Shown: piece by piece, positions 43,260 to 53,262 of the stretch
Numbering within the stretch: position 1 is the stretch's first letter
How the letters are laid out: each line of letters opens with the position of its first letter
Source: Pichia kudriavzevii
Lineage: Eukaryota; Ascomycota; Pichiomycetes; Pichiales; Pichiaceae
DNA: 64,000 nucleotides
Assembly (NCBI RefSeq): GCF_003054445.1
Contig: NC_042506.1
Coordinates: forward strand, 2,053,501-2,117,500
Reading direction: 5' to 3'
Made by a program: the position numbers and the translations under genes
The notes under the pieces: model-generated
What the model saw: the letters and a program-made list of their open reading frames with translations, nothing else
Told to the model about the DNA's origin: nothing
Databases searched by the model: none

Positions 43260-43949
43260 CTTTGACTGAAAACTGAAGCTATTCTTGAATCTAATTCAAA
43301 GCCTTCAAGGAGTTCTCCTATATAATTGTTGATTTCTATCTGTGGTAATTCTAATAGGATCTTGTATATGCGAAGATTCTCACAACAACGATACAAAACT
43401 CACAGATCAGTAAATAAAACGGCTGGTCTAGTCTTTCGTGTTTATATCCGACGATGTGGGATAGCAGAACGTAAATCCCGTAGTGATGGAATACCTATTT
43501 AGGGGAGGGGAGATGCTAGTGTATCTAATTGTGTCCTTGTAAAGAACAACTTACCTAAAGTAAACCAGAAGGATTGCGTAATTGCCACTTCTAGGTGATG
43601 TCATGTTCAAATGCGGATTCGGGAATCCTCCACTTCGCACGAAAAAAAAAAAAAAAAAAACCAAAGCAAAGCAAAAAAAAAAATATTACCAAAAGAGAAA
43701 ATGTAGAGGAAAAAAAAAAGGGATGCAATTTACAGTTTTTATACGCGACACGTTCTATTTGGTGGCGGCTCAACTCAATTGCAATGTCACTTCTCAGATT
43801 GTGAAAGCCGTCACATCGATAAGAGCGAGAGAAAGAAAAGAAAAAAAGGAACAATACACAATCTACGCCAGGAGGAGGGAACTTCTAATAGAAATGCTCA
43901 GTTATCAGGGTGCAACGATTTATAATAATATTGGTTATACAAGGCCACA
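43260..43949. promoter_or_regulatory. Divergent promoter, SKO1 and NCR1, with bZIP-like sites
   Basis: A 690-bp region with TGATGTCA (one base from the CRE TGACGTCA) at 43596-43603, ATTGCGTAAT at 43573-43582 (a bZIP-like palindrome), a pure A19 run at 43642-43660 and more A tracts. The A run is likely nucleosome-depleting. No gene was seen; frames here are low-complexity. Confidence 0.5.
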
Positions 43950-46900
43950 ATGAGGACAAATCCGTTGTTGCTTCAGACACTCTCTCTGTACACCCCCATC
44001 CACGAGGATGGGTACTGTTCCATGTATGGGGTTGGAGGGAAAACGTCCTTTTTTGGGCCACAACTCCCACAGGCAAATAACACTAGAGCTGTGAAGCTGT
44101 CATTAGGAGAACGAGAGAAGTTGGTCGATATATGTGGTTCTTCTTGGGAAAATACCCGGTATTCCTGTTGTTCCGAAGAGCAAATGACTCAATTAAGAGA
44201 TAACCTTGCAAAGGCCGAGGCGTTGATTTCATCGTGTCCTGCATGTAGGGAAAATTTTAACCAATTATTCTGTCATTTCTCATGTTCACCAAACCAATCG
44301 AGATTTGTTGACGTGGTTGCGACAAGGGCCGCAACGAACGGCGTCGAAGTAGTAGATGAAGTTGATGTTTACATATCCGATGAATATGCTTCTCCTCTAT
44401 TTGAATCATGCGAAAATATCAAATTTGGGTTGACCAATGGTTATGCAATGGATCTCATTGGTGGTGGGGCAAAAAACTACACTGATTTTCTCAAATTCTT
44501 GGGTGATAAAAAGCCTCAAATTGGGGGGTCTCCCTTTCAAATCAATTTCAAATATAACCTGCCAAACTCAAATGATAATTTACAACTTTTCCAAATTGAT
44601 GCTAAAGTATGTAATGATTCCGATCCTCAATTTGCATGTGCTTGTTCGGACTGTCCACAGGTTTGCCCAGAATTGGAGAAATTGCCAAGCAGAAAGAGCT
44701 GCAAAATATCAAATATATCATGTACGTCATTTATTATTTTAGTTAGTTATTTTTCATTATTGTTGACCTATTTGATAATAACAACTTTTCTGAAGTTTCA
44801 AAACAAAAAAAAAAATTCAAGTCAATGGCTTACTGATGACAACGACGTTGAAGTTGAAATTGAAGATGAATATGTATCTGGAAGAGGAGGTGGAGTTGAA
44901 TATCAAACGGATATATTGGAAGGTCGATCTAATATATCTTTATCGTCTCATACAACTTTAAATTTACAATCATTACGACCAAGGAAAACATATATTGTGA
45001 ACAATTATTTGGAAAAATGTTTTTACAATATAGGATACTTTTGTTCTAAACATTCGACCTATGTACTGACGGTTGGAATTTTCAGTATTATGGTACTGAG
45101 TTCATTTGTGTACTATATTAGATTTGAAACTAACCCTGTGAATTTATGGGTCAGTCCAACTGCAAAGGCATACATTGAAAAACAAAAGTTTGATGAGAGT
45201 TTTAAACCTTTCTATAGGACACAACAGATTATATTATCAAATTCTACTGGTGGTTCAATCTTACAAGACTATGAAGCGATAGAATGGTGGTTTGAAAAAG
45301 AAAAACAAATCCGCAAACTCCCAGCAAATGTCATGATCGACGGAGTAGTTGAAGAGGTTACTTATGATGACATTTGCTTCAAACCACTCGAAGATACTTG
45401 CGTCTTGGAAAGTTTTACACAGTATTTTGATGGTGAGATATCAAAGTTACCTGAGAAAACATGGGAAAATCAGATTGTAAAATGTTCAAAATCTCCGGTG
45501 GAATGTTTACCAAGTTTCCAGCAACCTTTGAAGAGCAATTTGCTTTTTGGTGGAAGCAAAGGCGAAGATGTTTTGTCGTCAAGGGCAATCATTGTTACCC
45601 TTTTAAATAATAACGACAATGATGTTGAAAGTGACCAAGTTATTCGTGCTTCAGCTTGGGAAAACGAACTCGAGGAATTTTTGTTGATAAATGTGACTGC
45701 AGAGGCCAAACAGCTGGGAATCAATTTAAGTTTTATGACGGAGGTATCCCTAGAGAAAGAGCTAAATAAGTCTACAAACACCGATATCCGAATAGTCGTT
45801 ATCTCATACATAATTATGTTTGCGTACGCATCATATGCTCTTTCAATGCTACAACATGGAGCTAGACAAATCTCTTTCATAAACGCCTCGTTTATCACAC
45901 CATTTGGTAAAGTTTCTGGAAATAACATCCTATTAAAATTTTTGGCTAAATCAAGATTCGGTTTGGGCTTGGTAGGAATTTTCATTGTTTTATTTTCGGT
46001 TTTTAGTTCGATGGGGTTCTGGAGTTTTTTAGGGTTAAAGTCAACTCTCATAATTGCAGAAGTGATACCATTTCTAATTTTGGCTGTTGGAGTTGATAAT
46101 ATATTTTTAATATGCAATGAATTTGAACATGTCGATGAGCTAACCGTCACAAGTTCATTATCCTTGCATGAGAAGATTGGAAAAACCATGGCGAATATAG
46201 GTCCCAGTATTGTTCTAAGTTCGCTATGTCAGTTTCTTTGCTTTATTTTAGGCAGTTTTGTTGATATGCCAGCTGTGAAAAACTTTTCCTTGTACATCTC
46301 TGTTGCAATCGTTTTCAATACATTATTGCAAATAACAGTTTTCATTTCCGTCTTATCATTGGATAAGATGAGAATTGATAGTGGAAGGTTGGACCTGTTA
46401 CCGTTTATCAAAGTTGAAGCTGACTCGATCTCATTACCGATTGACAGTGAAGATGGAGAATTAAACCTTGGATTGAGTCAAATACTAAGTGAAACGAACG
46501 CTTCGGGTAGTGGACCATTTCAGCTATTTATGAAAACAAAGTATATCCCCTTTATTTTCAAAAAGGAAGTTAGGAATTTCTTGATATTTGCATTTTTGGC
46601 TGTTTTTGGTATCTCTTTGTCATTAATTCCAAATATGGAACTGGGGTTGGACCAAAGAATTGCATTGCCATCAGATTCGTACATGGTCAACTATTTCAAC
46701 GATGTTTACGAATACCTAGATGTTGGACCTCCAATTTATTTTGTTGTCGAAGATTTAAATGTAACTTCGATAACGAATCAAAAAAAACTATGTGGTAAGT
46801 TTACCACCTGTGAACCGTACTCATTAGTTAATATTGTGGAACAAGAATATAAGAGATCCAACCAAAGTACAATTTCTGAGCCTGTTTCCAGTTGGATCGA

Positions 46901-47870
46901 TGACTTTTTAATGTGGCTCAACCCTGAATTGATTGACTGTTGTCGTGTCAAGAAGAAGGCTCCAGACTTGATTTTCTGCGATCCGTATGCACCACCAAGA
47001 CAATGTGAAACGTGCTATGAAAATAAAGAATGGAGTTATAGGATGGATGGTTTTCCAGAGGGGCCCGATTTCATGACTTACTTTAATGAATGGATTGACG
47101 CACCGTCATATCCATGTCCATTGGGAGGTAAGGCACCATATGCAAACTCAGTTTACGTCCAAAATAATACAATCAAAAGGCACGCTTTTAGGACTTCACA
47201 TGCGCCCTTAAGATCACAGAAGGATTTTATCAATGCTTACCATAATTCATTAAGAATCATCGATGAAATTAAAGAAAATAACAGGGAAATCGATGTATAT
47301 GCATATTCTCCATTCTATATATACTTTGTTCAGTATGAGGATATTAAAAAATTAACATTTTCATTGATTGGTATTGGATTACTACTCGTTGGCTTTGTGT
47401 CCTTATTTCTTCTAGGATCATTACGTAACTCATTGGTTTTCATTCTCAACTTGATATTAATCATCTCGAGTATCCTCGGATGGATGGTATTTGCGGGTAT
47501 TACTCTCAATGCCGTTTCATTGGTTAACTTGTTGATTTGTGTTGGCTTAAGTGTAGAGTTTGCTGTCCATATGTTCAAGCATTTCAATTTCAACGAAACT
47601 TACATAAATAAGAGAGAGCGTGCACTGGATTCATTAGGTTATATAGGTACAACTACGCTAAGTGGCATCGCCTTGACAAAATTGATTGGTATAAGTGTCT
47701 TAAGTTTCACCCACAGCAAGATTTTCCGCATCTACTACTTCAAGATGTGGGCAGGTCTCGTCGTCATTGCCTCTGTGCATGCCCTTGTGGTGGTTCCCCT
47801 CTTGCTTTCTATGATCGGTGATAATAAAGTGTTTGGACACAGTAACTGGTCCAAAATAGCTACCAACTAG
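43950..47870 (+). CDS. NCR1: Niemann-Pick C1-type sterol transporter Ncr1
   Basis: A 1306-aa NPC1 homologue (S. cerevisiae Ncr1 is 1170 aa), a vacuolar-membrane protein that moves sterols out of the lumen. The Cys-rich N-terminal sterol-binding domain (about 18-255) has TPIHEDGYCSMYG, SCPACRENFNQLFCHFSCSP and NGYAMDLIGGGAKNY. A first membrane helix follows at about 262-285. A sterol-sensing domain (about 605-800) and a C-terminal Patched-like multi-helix block complete the family layout. The ATG at 43950 follows an in-frame stop. The predicted signal peptide is short and weak (MRTNPLLLQTLSLYTP). It diverges from SKO1. Confidence 0.96.
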   Translation: MRTNPLLLQTLSLYTPIHEDGYCSMYGVGGKTSFFGPQLPQANNTRAVKLSLGEREKLVDICGSSWENTRYSCCSEEQMTQLRDNLAKAEALISSCPACRENFNQLFCHFSCSPNQSRFVDVVATRAATNGVEVVDEVDVYISDEYASPLFESCENIKFGLTNGYAMDLIGGGAKNYTDFLKFLGDKKPQIGGSPFQINFKYNLPNSNDNLQLFQIDAKVCNDSDPQFACACSDCPQVCPELEKLPSRKSCKISNISCTSFIILVSYFSLLLTYLIITTFLKFQNKKKNSSQWLTDDNDVEVEIEDEYVSGRGGGVEYQTDILEGRSNISLSSHTTLNLQSLRPRKTYIVNNYLEKCFYNIGYFCSKHSTYVLTVGIFSIMVLSSFVYYIRFETNPVNLWVSPTAKAYIEKQKFDESFKPFYRTQQIILSNSTGGSILQDYEAIEWWFEKEKQIRKLPANVMIDGVVEEVTYDDICFKPLEDTCVLESFTQYFDGEISKLPEKTWENQIVKCSKSPVECLPSFQQPLKSNLLFGGSKGEDVLSSRAIIVTLLNNNDNDVESDQVIRASAWENELEEFLLINVTAEAKQLGINLSFMTEVSLEKELNKSTNTDIRIVVISYIIMFAYASYALSMLQHGARQISFINASFITPFGKVSGNNILLKFLAKSRFGLGLVGIFIVLFSVFSSMGFWSFLGLKSTLIIAEVIPFLILAVGVDNIFLICNEFEHVDELTVTSSLSLHEKIGKTMANIGPSIVLSSLCQFLCFILGSFVDMPAVKNFSLYISVAIVFNTLLQITVFISVLSLDKMRIDSGRLDLLPFIKVEADSISLPIDSEDGELNLGLSQILSETNASGSGPFQLFMKTKYIPFIFKKEVRNFLIFAFLAVFGISLSLIPNMELGLDQRIALPSDSYMVNYFNDVYEYLDVGPPIYFVVEDLNVTSITNQKKLCGKFTTCEPYSLVNIVEQEYKRSNQSTISEPVSSWIDDFLMWLNPELIDCCRVKKKAPDLIFCDPYAPPRQCETCYENKEWSYRMDGFPEGPDFMTYFNEWIDAPSYPCPLGGKAPYANSVYVQNNTIKRHAFRTSHAPLRSQKDFINAYHNSLRIIDEIKENNREIDVYAYSPFYIYFVQYEDIKKLTFSLIGIGLLLVGFVSLFLLGSLRNSLVFILNLILIISSILGWMVFAGITLNAVSLVNLLICVGLSVEFAVHMFKHFNFNETYINKRERALDSLGYIGTTTLSGIALTKLIGISVLSFTHSKIFRIYYFKMWAGLVVIASVHALVVVPLLLSMIGDNKVFGHSNWSKIATN

Positions 47871-48392
47871 CTGAATTAGGCGACGCGCCGATCTGCCCTT
47901 TTTTGTTAAAATTATTTGAAATGCGTTTGTGTATGAAAATTCGGGTGTGCGTGTGTGTGTGTGTGTTTCTCTTAGCGATTTGAAAATTCCAGATTGCTGA
48001 TTGGAGTCTAGCTTTTTGTAAGTGTCAAACAGAAGTTTACAACTGGAGATTCTTTTTTGAGAAGGTGAAGATTTTGTCCTACACAGAGAGCATTTCCAGA
48101 CCCCCAACAAGCTTGTCTTGCATTCATTTGTGCTTAAGGTGATCCACATGCTTATACATTCCCTCAGAGACCCTATTTCACACAGTTTACATCAGGTTCA
48201 TCATCTAAAAAATAGTAAAGTCATATAGTGTTTACGGAAGAAAGTGATTTTACCAGTTTATCAATTAAATAGTTAGTTTATTTATTCATTTATTTATTTA
48301 TTTTGCTATTTTCTGCTATTAACGGGTCAATTAATAGTAATAATTCCACATAGATATAGTCACACCATTCAATTTGCAAGAGAGTATTTGGC
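47871..48392. promoter_or_regulatory. NCR1-MME1 intergenic region
   Basis: A 522-bp region between NCR1 and the carrier gene. It contains a (GT)n run at about 47945-47966 and ATTTATTTATTTATTT-like repeats at about 48280-48303. No gene or RNA was recognised. Confidence 0.4.
47945..47966. repeat. (GT)n microsatellite
   Basis: A nearly pure GT run (one GC variant near the start) just downstream of NCR1. Confidence 0.85.
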
Positions 48393-49490
48393 ATGTGCAG
48401 TTTAACACCGTTAAAATCAACTCAAACTATACCACACCCGCATCCTTATCCGCCATCAGACCCGGAAACCGGTAGCACCAATAGGGATAAGGAACATAGG
48501 GGATCAACAGTGCCCCCTGAACAGCCCATAAAACCAGACAAAAATGAAAAAGTGCCGTCGGTATGGTCTTGTGCTCTTGCTGGTGGGTTTGGAGGGCTAA
48601 TTGGTGACACTTCAATGCATTCTTTAGATACTGTCAAAACAAGGCAGCAAGGTGCTTCCCATATGTTGAAATACAGCAATACACTGGTGGCATACCGTAC
48701 TATCTTCCGTGAAGAAGGTTTTCGTAGAGGTCTCTACGGAGGATATAGTGCTGCTATGCTTGGATCACTACCGTCTTCAACAGTTTTTTTCCTATCATAC
48801 GAATATGTGAAACGTCTCGCAATTAACGATTTTGGTGTGCCTGAAACTCCAGCTTTTCTTATTGCTGGTTTTTTGGGTGACCTTTTTTCCTCGGTGTTCT
48901 ATGTTCCTTCAGAAGTTCTCAAAACTAGGTTACAATTACAAGGTCAATATAACAATCCCTATTTTAAATCTGGGTACAACTATAAAGGCTTGATTGATGC
49001 AACTGTCTCAATCATTCGAAATGAAGGGTGGAGTACCTTGTTTTATGGCTACAAAGCAACACTGACAAGAGACTTGCCATTTTCAGCTTTGCAGTTTACC
49101 TTCTATGAGAAATTCCGACAATTGGCTTTTTCATTAACATCAGATGAAGCTGTTGCTACTTTCGAACAAACCGAAGGGAGATCATTGCCTTTATATGCAG
49201 AACTACTTACCGGTGCTGCGGCTGGCGGTTTGGCAGGGACATTAACCACGCCTTTGGATGTTGTCAAGACAAGAATGCAGACACAAAACGGCTCTTCCAA
49301 AGTTATCCTAAATTCCAACTCTATTTTCTCCAGTTTGAAAACTATTTACAGAACTCAAGGTTTCAATGGATTATTCTCAGGAGTTGTTCCTCGGTTTGTT
49401 TGGACATCCGTCCAAAGCTCGGTCATGTTGCTGTTATATCAGGTCTTCTTAAAGGCGCTCAATTCAGATGAAAACGTCTTGGAGGGATAG
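48393..49490 (+). CDS. MME1: Mitochondrial carrier, Mme1-like (YMR166C)
   Basis: A 365-aa carrier-family protein (368 aa for S. cerevisiae Mme1, a mitochondrial Mg2+ exporter). The first 55 residues are a hydrophilic Pro-rich extension. Three repeats follow, with variants of the carrier signature PX[DE]XX[RK]: SLDTVKTR at about 77-84, VPSEVLKTR at about 170-180 and TPLDVVKTR at about 285-293. The [21 protein letters not shown] segment is nearly identical to the Mme1 subfamily, and its Leu at codon 49062-49064 is CTG, which argues for the standard genetic code. The start is an ATG. It converges with MLH1. Confidence 0.9.
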   Translation: MCSLTPLKSTQTIPHPHPYPPSDPETGSTNRDKEHRGSTVPPEQPIKPDKNEKVPSVWSCALAGGFGGLIGDTSMHSLDTVKTRQQGASHMLKYSNTLVAYRTIFREEGFRRGLYGGYSAAMLGSLPSSTVFFLSYEYVKRLAINDFGVPETPAFLIAGFLGDLFSSVFYVPSEVLKTRLQLQGQYNNPYFKSGYNYKGLIDATVSIIRNEGWSTLFYGYKATLTRDLPFSALQFTFYEKFRQLAFSLTSDEAVATFEQTEGRSLPLYAELLTGAAAGGLAGTLTTPLDVVKTRMQTQNGSSKVILNSNSIFSSLKTIYRTQGFNGLFSGVVPRFVWTSVQSSVMLLLYQVFLKALNSDENVLEG

Positions 49491-49711
49491 TATAACGTCC
49501 CACAATTACCATATTCTTAACACTGCTTCTTCCACTGTACATCAAAAAGTTAACCGTGGTTTATTAGATAACAAGAGTCACCCCTGTGCTTTGTATATAG
49601 TTTATAAAGTCTTAAAATTCCCGCATTTATAAAAAAACAAACAAGATGTAAAAAAAGACAAATGCACCAAACCCCAGAAAGTCATCGGCAGATAGTAATC
49701 CACAGAAATAA

Positions 49712-51883
49712 TCAACACCTTTCGAAAACTTTGTAAAGTCTGGGTAAACTTGCAATTTCAATCACATCTCTAGCCAGATTGTCCGTAGCAAGAAACTTTT
49801 TCTTGATCATAGGCATGATTAGATTTTCTAGACATGCCCCAATCTTCATTTTCCTTTCTTTAGCGTTCTCAACATCATCGTAGATTATCTCTGGAACGTA
49901 GAACAAAGCAAATTGTCTTAAAATACCACCCAAGCATTCTTTTTCATCGTTCCAATTAACCTTGGTTATTACGCGGAAAAGGAACAAACTTAACTTGTTC
50001 CAGCTAGGAATATAACCTTTCAGCAATAAAGGCAAACTTTTTAATTTTGGGGCAAATGAATCTGAAACATCTATTTCTGTGCTAAAATACTCTTCCCACA
50101 TTTCGCACATATTAACAAAGCATGTTTGAACACTATCTCTAAGGTCAGGAAGCTCCTTAATTTGATTTCTCTCACAAAATATCTTCACGAATTCTTCATT
50201 CTCATAGACCTCCTTTTTGAGTAAGTGCAAAATGTCAATTCCACCCTCATTAACAATTTCAATTTTACCAAATGCAGCAAAATCTGCCAAGCCAATATGA
50301 TAAAAAAATTCTGAACAAAGGCTTGCATAGTCGACTAAATACAAATTGACGTCATGCTGAATACAACATAGCCTTTTCTCGTAATCGGCAATACCGACAT
50401 ATGTGTGTTGTGCAAAAATTTGGGTAAGAAACCTATTTCCTCGAGCTTGTAACTCTTGCTTCAACGAGATTATTGATTGTAGACGAACTGGCTCTATCTC
50501 TTTAGTGGCTGTTGTCGTCTCTAAAATGGTAGATGAGTCAAAATCTTGAGAAACGTCGTCAATATCAATCGAATCTTCAGCTGAGTTTGTTTGTTGAGTA
50601 TTTTGGGATGAAAACGACTTCACAAAATTATTCAACGTGGTTTGACTATGGTCAGTTCTCACCATTTCATGCTCGTATGGCTTTTTAAATTGTGATAGTG
50701 GTATTGCCTTCTTTTTTTCTCGAGTTACTGGCTCTTCCACCAACCCTCTGGTTCTCTTATTTCTCCTCTCTTCAATGTCATCTTCGATTTTTCTGGCATT
50801 TGTTAGAATTTGTTGAGTTAAAAATTTTCTTGATGAATCTAAATCAGACAACACGTTATCAATGGAAACCACTATACGATCCACAACTTCATCCTCATTT
50901 AAGAACCTAACCTCTCGCTTAGTGGGATGAACATTCACATCGACATTCTGCGGGGATATTTCTAGTGAAAGATAAATAAACGGCTTGTGGCCTTTAGGCA
51001 AATAAGTAGAATACAAAGCGCCAAGTGCTCTCTTAAGTGGATTGCAGACTACCAAACGATGGTTGATAAAGAATATCGGTTGGATCGATTTTTTATTCTC
51101 AAAACTTGTATTACTGACAGAACCTTGGCATTTTAGGAGCCCAAACTGAGTTCTAAAGTCCTCGTCTATTTTAATGTCAACATTCAATAAATTATTAGCT
51201 ATAGCTGAGCCGTAAACTGATCGTATTCGTTCTTTTCTTGATAAATTTGACCTTACCATGATGTCCAAACCGTTACCTCCTTGTTTTTGGCAGCTGAAAC
51301 CGACATTGTCAACGTGAATAAGATACTTGCTGATGACCTCGAGAATATTGGCATATTCTTCGTTCTTGCTTTTTAGGGCACGTAACCTTGACGGAATGTT
51401 ATAAAACAAGTCTTCAACAACCAAAACTGTACCATCTTTACCAGCTATTGGCTTGACGCCGTCATCGAGTCCGCCGATAAGTTCACCGTCCTTATATGAT
51501 GCCTTCCATGCACAACTATCATCTTTGGTTTTTGTTATAACACTCAACCTGGCAATATGAGAGATGCTGGCCAAGGCTTCACCTCTGAACCCGTAAGTTG
51601 AAATACTTCGTAAGTCCTCAAACTCGACTAATTTCGATGTGGTAAACCGCTGGCATAGGATCGGTAAGTCCTCTTTGTTTATTCCAGAACCATTATCAGT
51701 TATTTGCAGCAACTTCATCCCACCATCTTTAACAACAACTTCTATCTGAGTGGCACCAGCATCAATTGAATTTTCAAGTAATTCCTTAAGTGCGTTTGCT
51801 GGGGCAATAATGATCTCTCCTGCTGCAATTAAATTGACCACCTTCTTATCTAATGGCAATATTCTTCTCCTCTCAGTTGTCAT
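49712..51883 (-). CDS. MLH1: DNA mismatch repair MutL homologue Mlh1
   Basis: A 723-aa protein (769 aa in S. cerevisiae) that partners Pms1, Mlh2 or Mlh3 in mismatch repair and crossover formation. The N-terminal GHKL ATPase (about 1-340) has the expected motifs: ELLENSIDAGA with the catalytic Glu (about 34-44), DNGSGI (about 62-67) and GFRGEALASI (about 98-107). A low-complexity linker (about 370-480) leads to the C-terminal dimerisation domain, and the protein ends in FERC, the invariant Mlh1 C-terminus. This rules out other MutL paralogues. The ATG at 51883 gives MTTERRRILPLD. An MCB box lies about 105 bp upstream. Confidence 0.97.
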   Translation of the reverse strand: MTTERRRILPLDKKVVNLIAAGEIIIAPANALKELLENSIDAGATQIEVVVKDGGMKLLQITDNGSGINKEDLPILCQRFTTSKLVEFEDLRSISTYGFRGEALASISHIARLSVITKTKDDSCAWKASYKDGELIGGLDDGVKPIAGKDGTVLVVEDLFYNIPSRLRALKSKNEEYANILEVISKYLIHVDNVGFSCQKQGGNGLDIMVRSNLSRKERIRSVYGSAIANNLLNVDIKIDEDFRTQFGLLKCQGSVSNTSFENKKSIQPIFFINHRLVVCNPLKRALGALYSTYLPKGHKPFIYLSLEISPQNVDVNVHPTKREVRFLNEDEVVDRIVVSIDNVLSDLDSSRKFLTQQILTNARKIEDDIEERRNKRTRGLVEEPVTREKKKAIPLSQFKKPYEHEMVRTDHSQTTLNNFVKSFSSQNTQQTNSAEDSIDIDDVSQDFDSSTILETTTATKEIEPVRLQSIISLKQELQARGNRFLTQIFAQHTYVGIADYEKRLCCIQHDVNLYLVDYASLCSEFFYHIGLADFAAFGKIEIVNEGGIDILHLLKKEVYENEEFVKIFCERNQIKELPDLRDSVQTCFVNMCEMWEEYFSTEIDVSDSFAPKLKSLPLLLKGYIPSWNKLSLFLFRVITKVNWNDEKECLGGILRQFALFYVPEIIYDDVENAKERKMKIGACLENLIMPMIKKKFLATDNLARDVIEIASLPRLYKVFERC

Positions 51884-52313
51884 TTTTAATGGTAGTAGTA
51901 TAGAGTAATCATATATAGTATATGCTTTAGACGTAAAGATAGAGAAAAAAACACTGAAATGAGCAAAAGTATTGATGTGACTTCCTACGCGTCATCATTT
52001 TCTAGTTTATGATTTCAGCTTGTACAATTATGTGCGTATGAGGAGAAGATACTTGAAGGGTGATGTACTATATAATAACGTAGAGGAACCCACCAAATAT
52101 AAGACACGTATGTCGGGAACAAAATAAGCATAAAGGGGAAAAGTTTGTGTAAGTCCTTGGCCTCTAGATGTTGGCTACTTTGACAGTGGACGATTTACAT
52201 TATCTAAATAAATTTAGATCGTGTAGTCTCTCTATATTAACTCAGATTGCGGCAAATTTTTGAGTTGATTTAGAGATCAAAATTTAGGTATTTTCTTGAC
52301 TTCACAAAAGGTC
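51884..52313. promoter_or_regulatory. Divergent promoter, MLH1 and LYS5
   Basis: A 430-bp shared region that includes an MluI cell-cycle box at 51987-51992. No separate gene was recognised. Confidence 0.5.
51987..51992. promoter_or_regulatory. MCB (ACGCGT) before MLH1
   Basis: A perfect ACGCGT about 105 bp upstream of the MLH1 ATG. In yeasts MBF binds ACGCGT to drive G1/S expression of replication and repair genes, so the site fits MLH1. Confidence 0.6.
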
Positions 52314-53168
52314 ATGGATACCCCTATAGCTGGTAGTGCTTCTAGTGTTGATCGGCTTTACCTCTTCTATGCTGACCTTTTAGATGGTCAGACCAATGCT
52401 GAAGATTCGAAAGTTATTCAAGTACTTCGTGATGCCTTCAAATTTGAATTGTTACTTCGAAAATTCACTCTTAAACAGCAGCTAAAGATCAGAAATGTTA
52501 AGTCAGAGATTGATAGATGTGTAAAATTATTGAACATGCTGATTCTTGAGTTTATAGTGGAAAAGTATGAACAGTCTAACGAAGTTAAAGGAGACAAAAT
52601 AGTGGAAAGTAGAGGAGAATTCGGGAAACCTCAATTGGAGAATCGAAAATACCAGTTCAATCTGTCAGACGAAAAAGGATTAGTCATGCTTGCTATTGGG
52701 TTTGATCCCTCAAAAACTAATACAGAAATAGGTGTAGATTTAGCCAATCCAGAGGATATTGAAGATTTTAATTTGAATAAACTTGAAGACTTTTATAAAC
52801 TGGATTTTAGGAACATTTTCGACGATAGTGAAATTGAACAGCTTGACGCATGTTTCCAGAAACTGGAATATGACAAAAGATTATCAAAATTGAGTCAATT
52901 TTGGGCTTTGAAAGAAAGCTACTCTAAGTACCTTGGTGTGGGTATATCTGCAGGTTTACAAAACTATATTTTCTCGGCGAATATTGAAATTAAGCCAACA
53001 GCTAGGTTGAATGAGTATCAACTGGATCAACTCGAGCCCTATGAACCAAGGAATGTTTGTTTGACATTACCAGGACATAATATATTGTGCTCGGTATTTG
53101 CACATTATAATTCATGCACGTTGGTTAAACTTAATCCCCTAGATATTGTAAACCATTTCCTCAATTAA
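52314..53168 (+). CDS. LYS5: Phosphopantetheinyl transferase Lys5
   Basis: A 284-aa protein of the Sfp/Lys5 4'-phosphopantetheinyl transferase superfamily (Lys5 is 272 aa), which activates the alpha-aminoadipate reductase Lys2 in lysine synthesis. Three expected motifs are visible: GKPQL plus FNLSDEKGL (about 104-123), IGVDLANPEDIEDF (about 139-152, with the metal-binding Asp) and FWALKESYSKYLGVG (about 196-210), which matches the W-x-x-KE-x-x-x-K signature. The His usually following Ser in the first motif is Asp here. The first ATG is at 52314; the longer frame starts with TTG. It diverges from MLH1. Confidence 0.85.
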   Translation: MDTPIAGSASSVDRLYLFYADLLDGQTNAEDSKVIQVLRDAFKFELLLRKFTLKQQLKIRNVKSEIDRCVKLLNMLILEFIVEKYEQSNEVKGDKIVESRGEFGKPQLENRKYQFNLSDEKGLVMLAIGFDPSKTNTEIGVDLANPEDIEDFNLNKLEDFYKLDFRNIFDDSEIEQLDACFQKLEYDKRLSKLSQFWALKESYSKYLGVGISAGLQNYIFSANIEIKPTARLNEYQLDQLEPYEPRNVCLTLPGHNILCSVFAHYNSCTLVKLNPLDIVNHFLN

Positions 53169-53262
53169 AGTTGCAACAAAGGAAAAAGTATAAAATATAC
53201 AAATACTAAAGACGTTAAATAAAAGAATATCATTGAGCAGATAGAATGAAAACTAGAATAAA

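Noticed and set aside
43950-43960. 5' intron for NCR1
   Set aside because: No TACTAAC branch site or suitable acceptor lies between the in-frame stop and the ATG.
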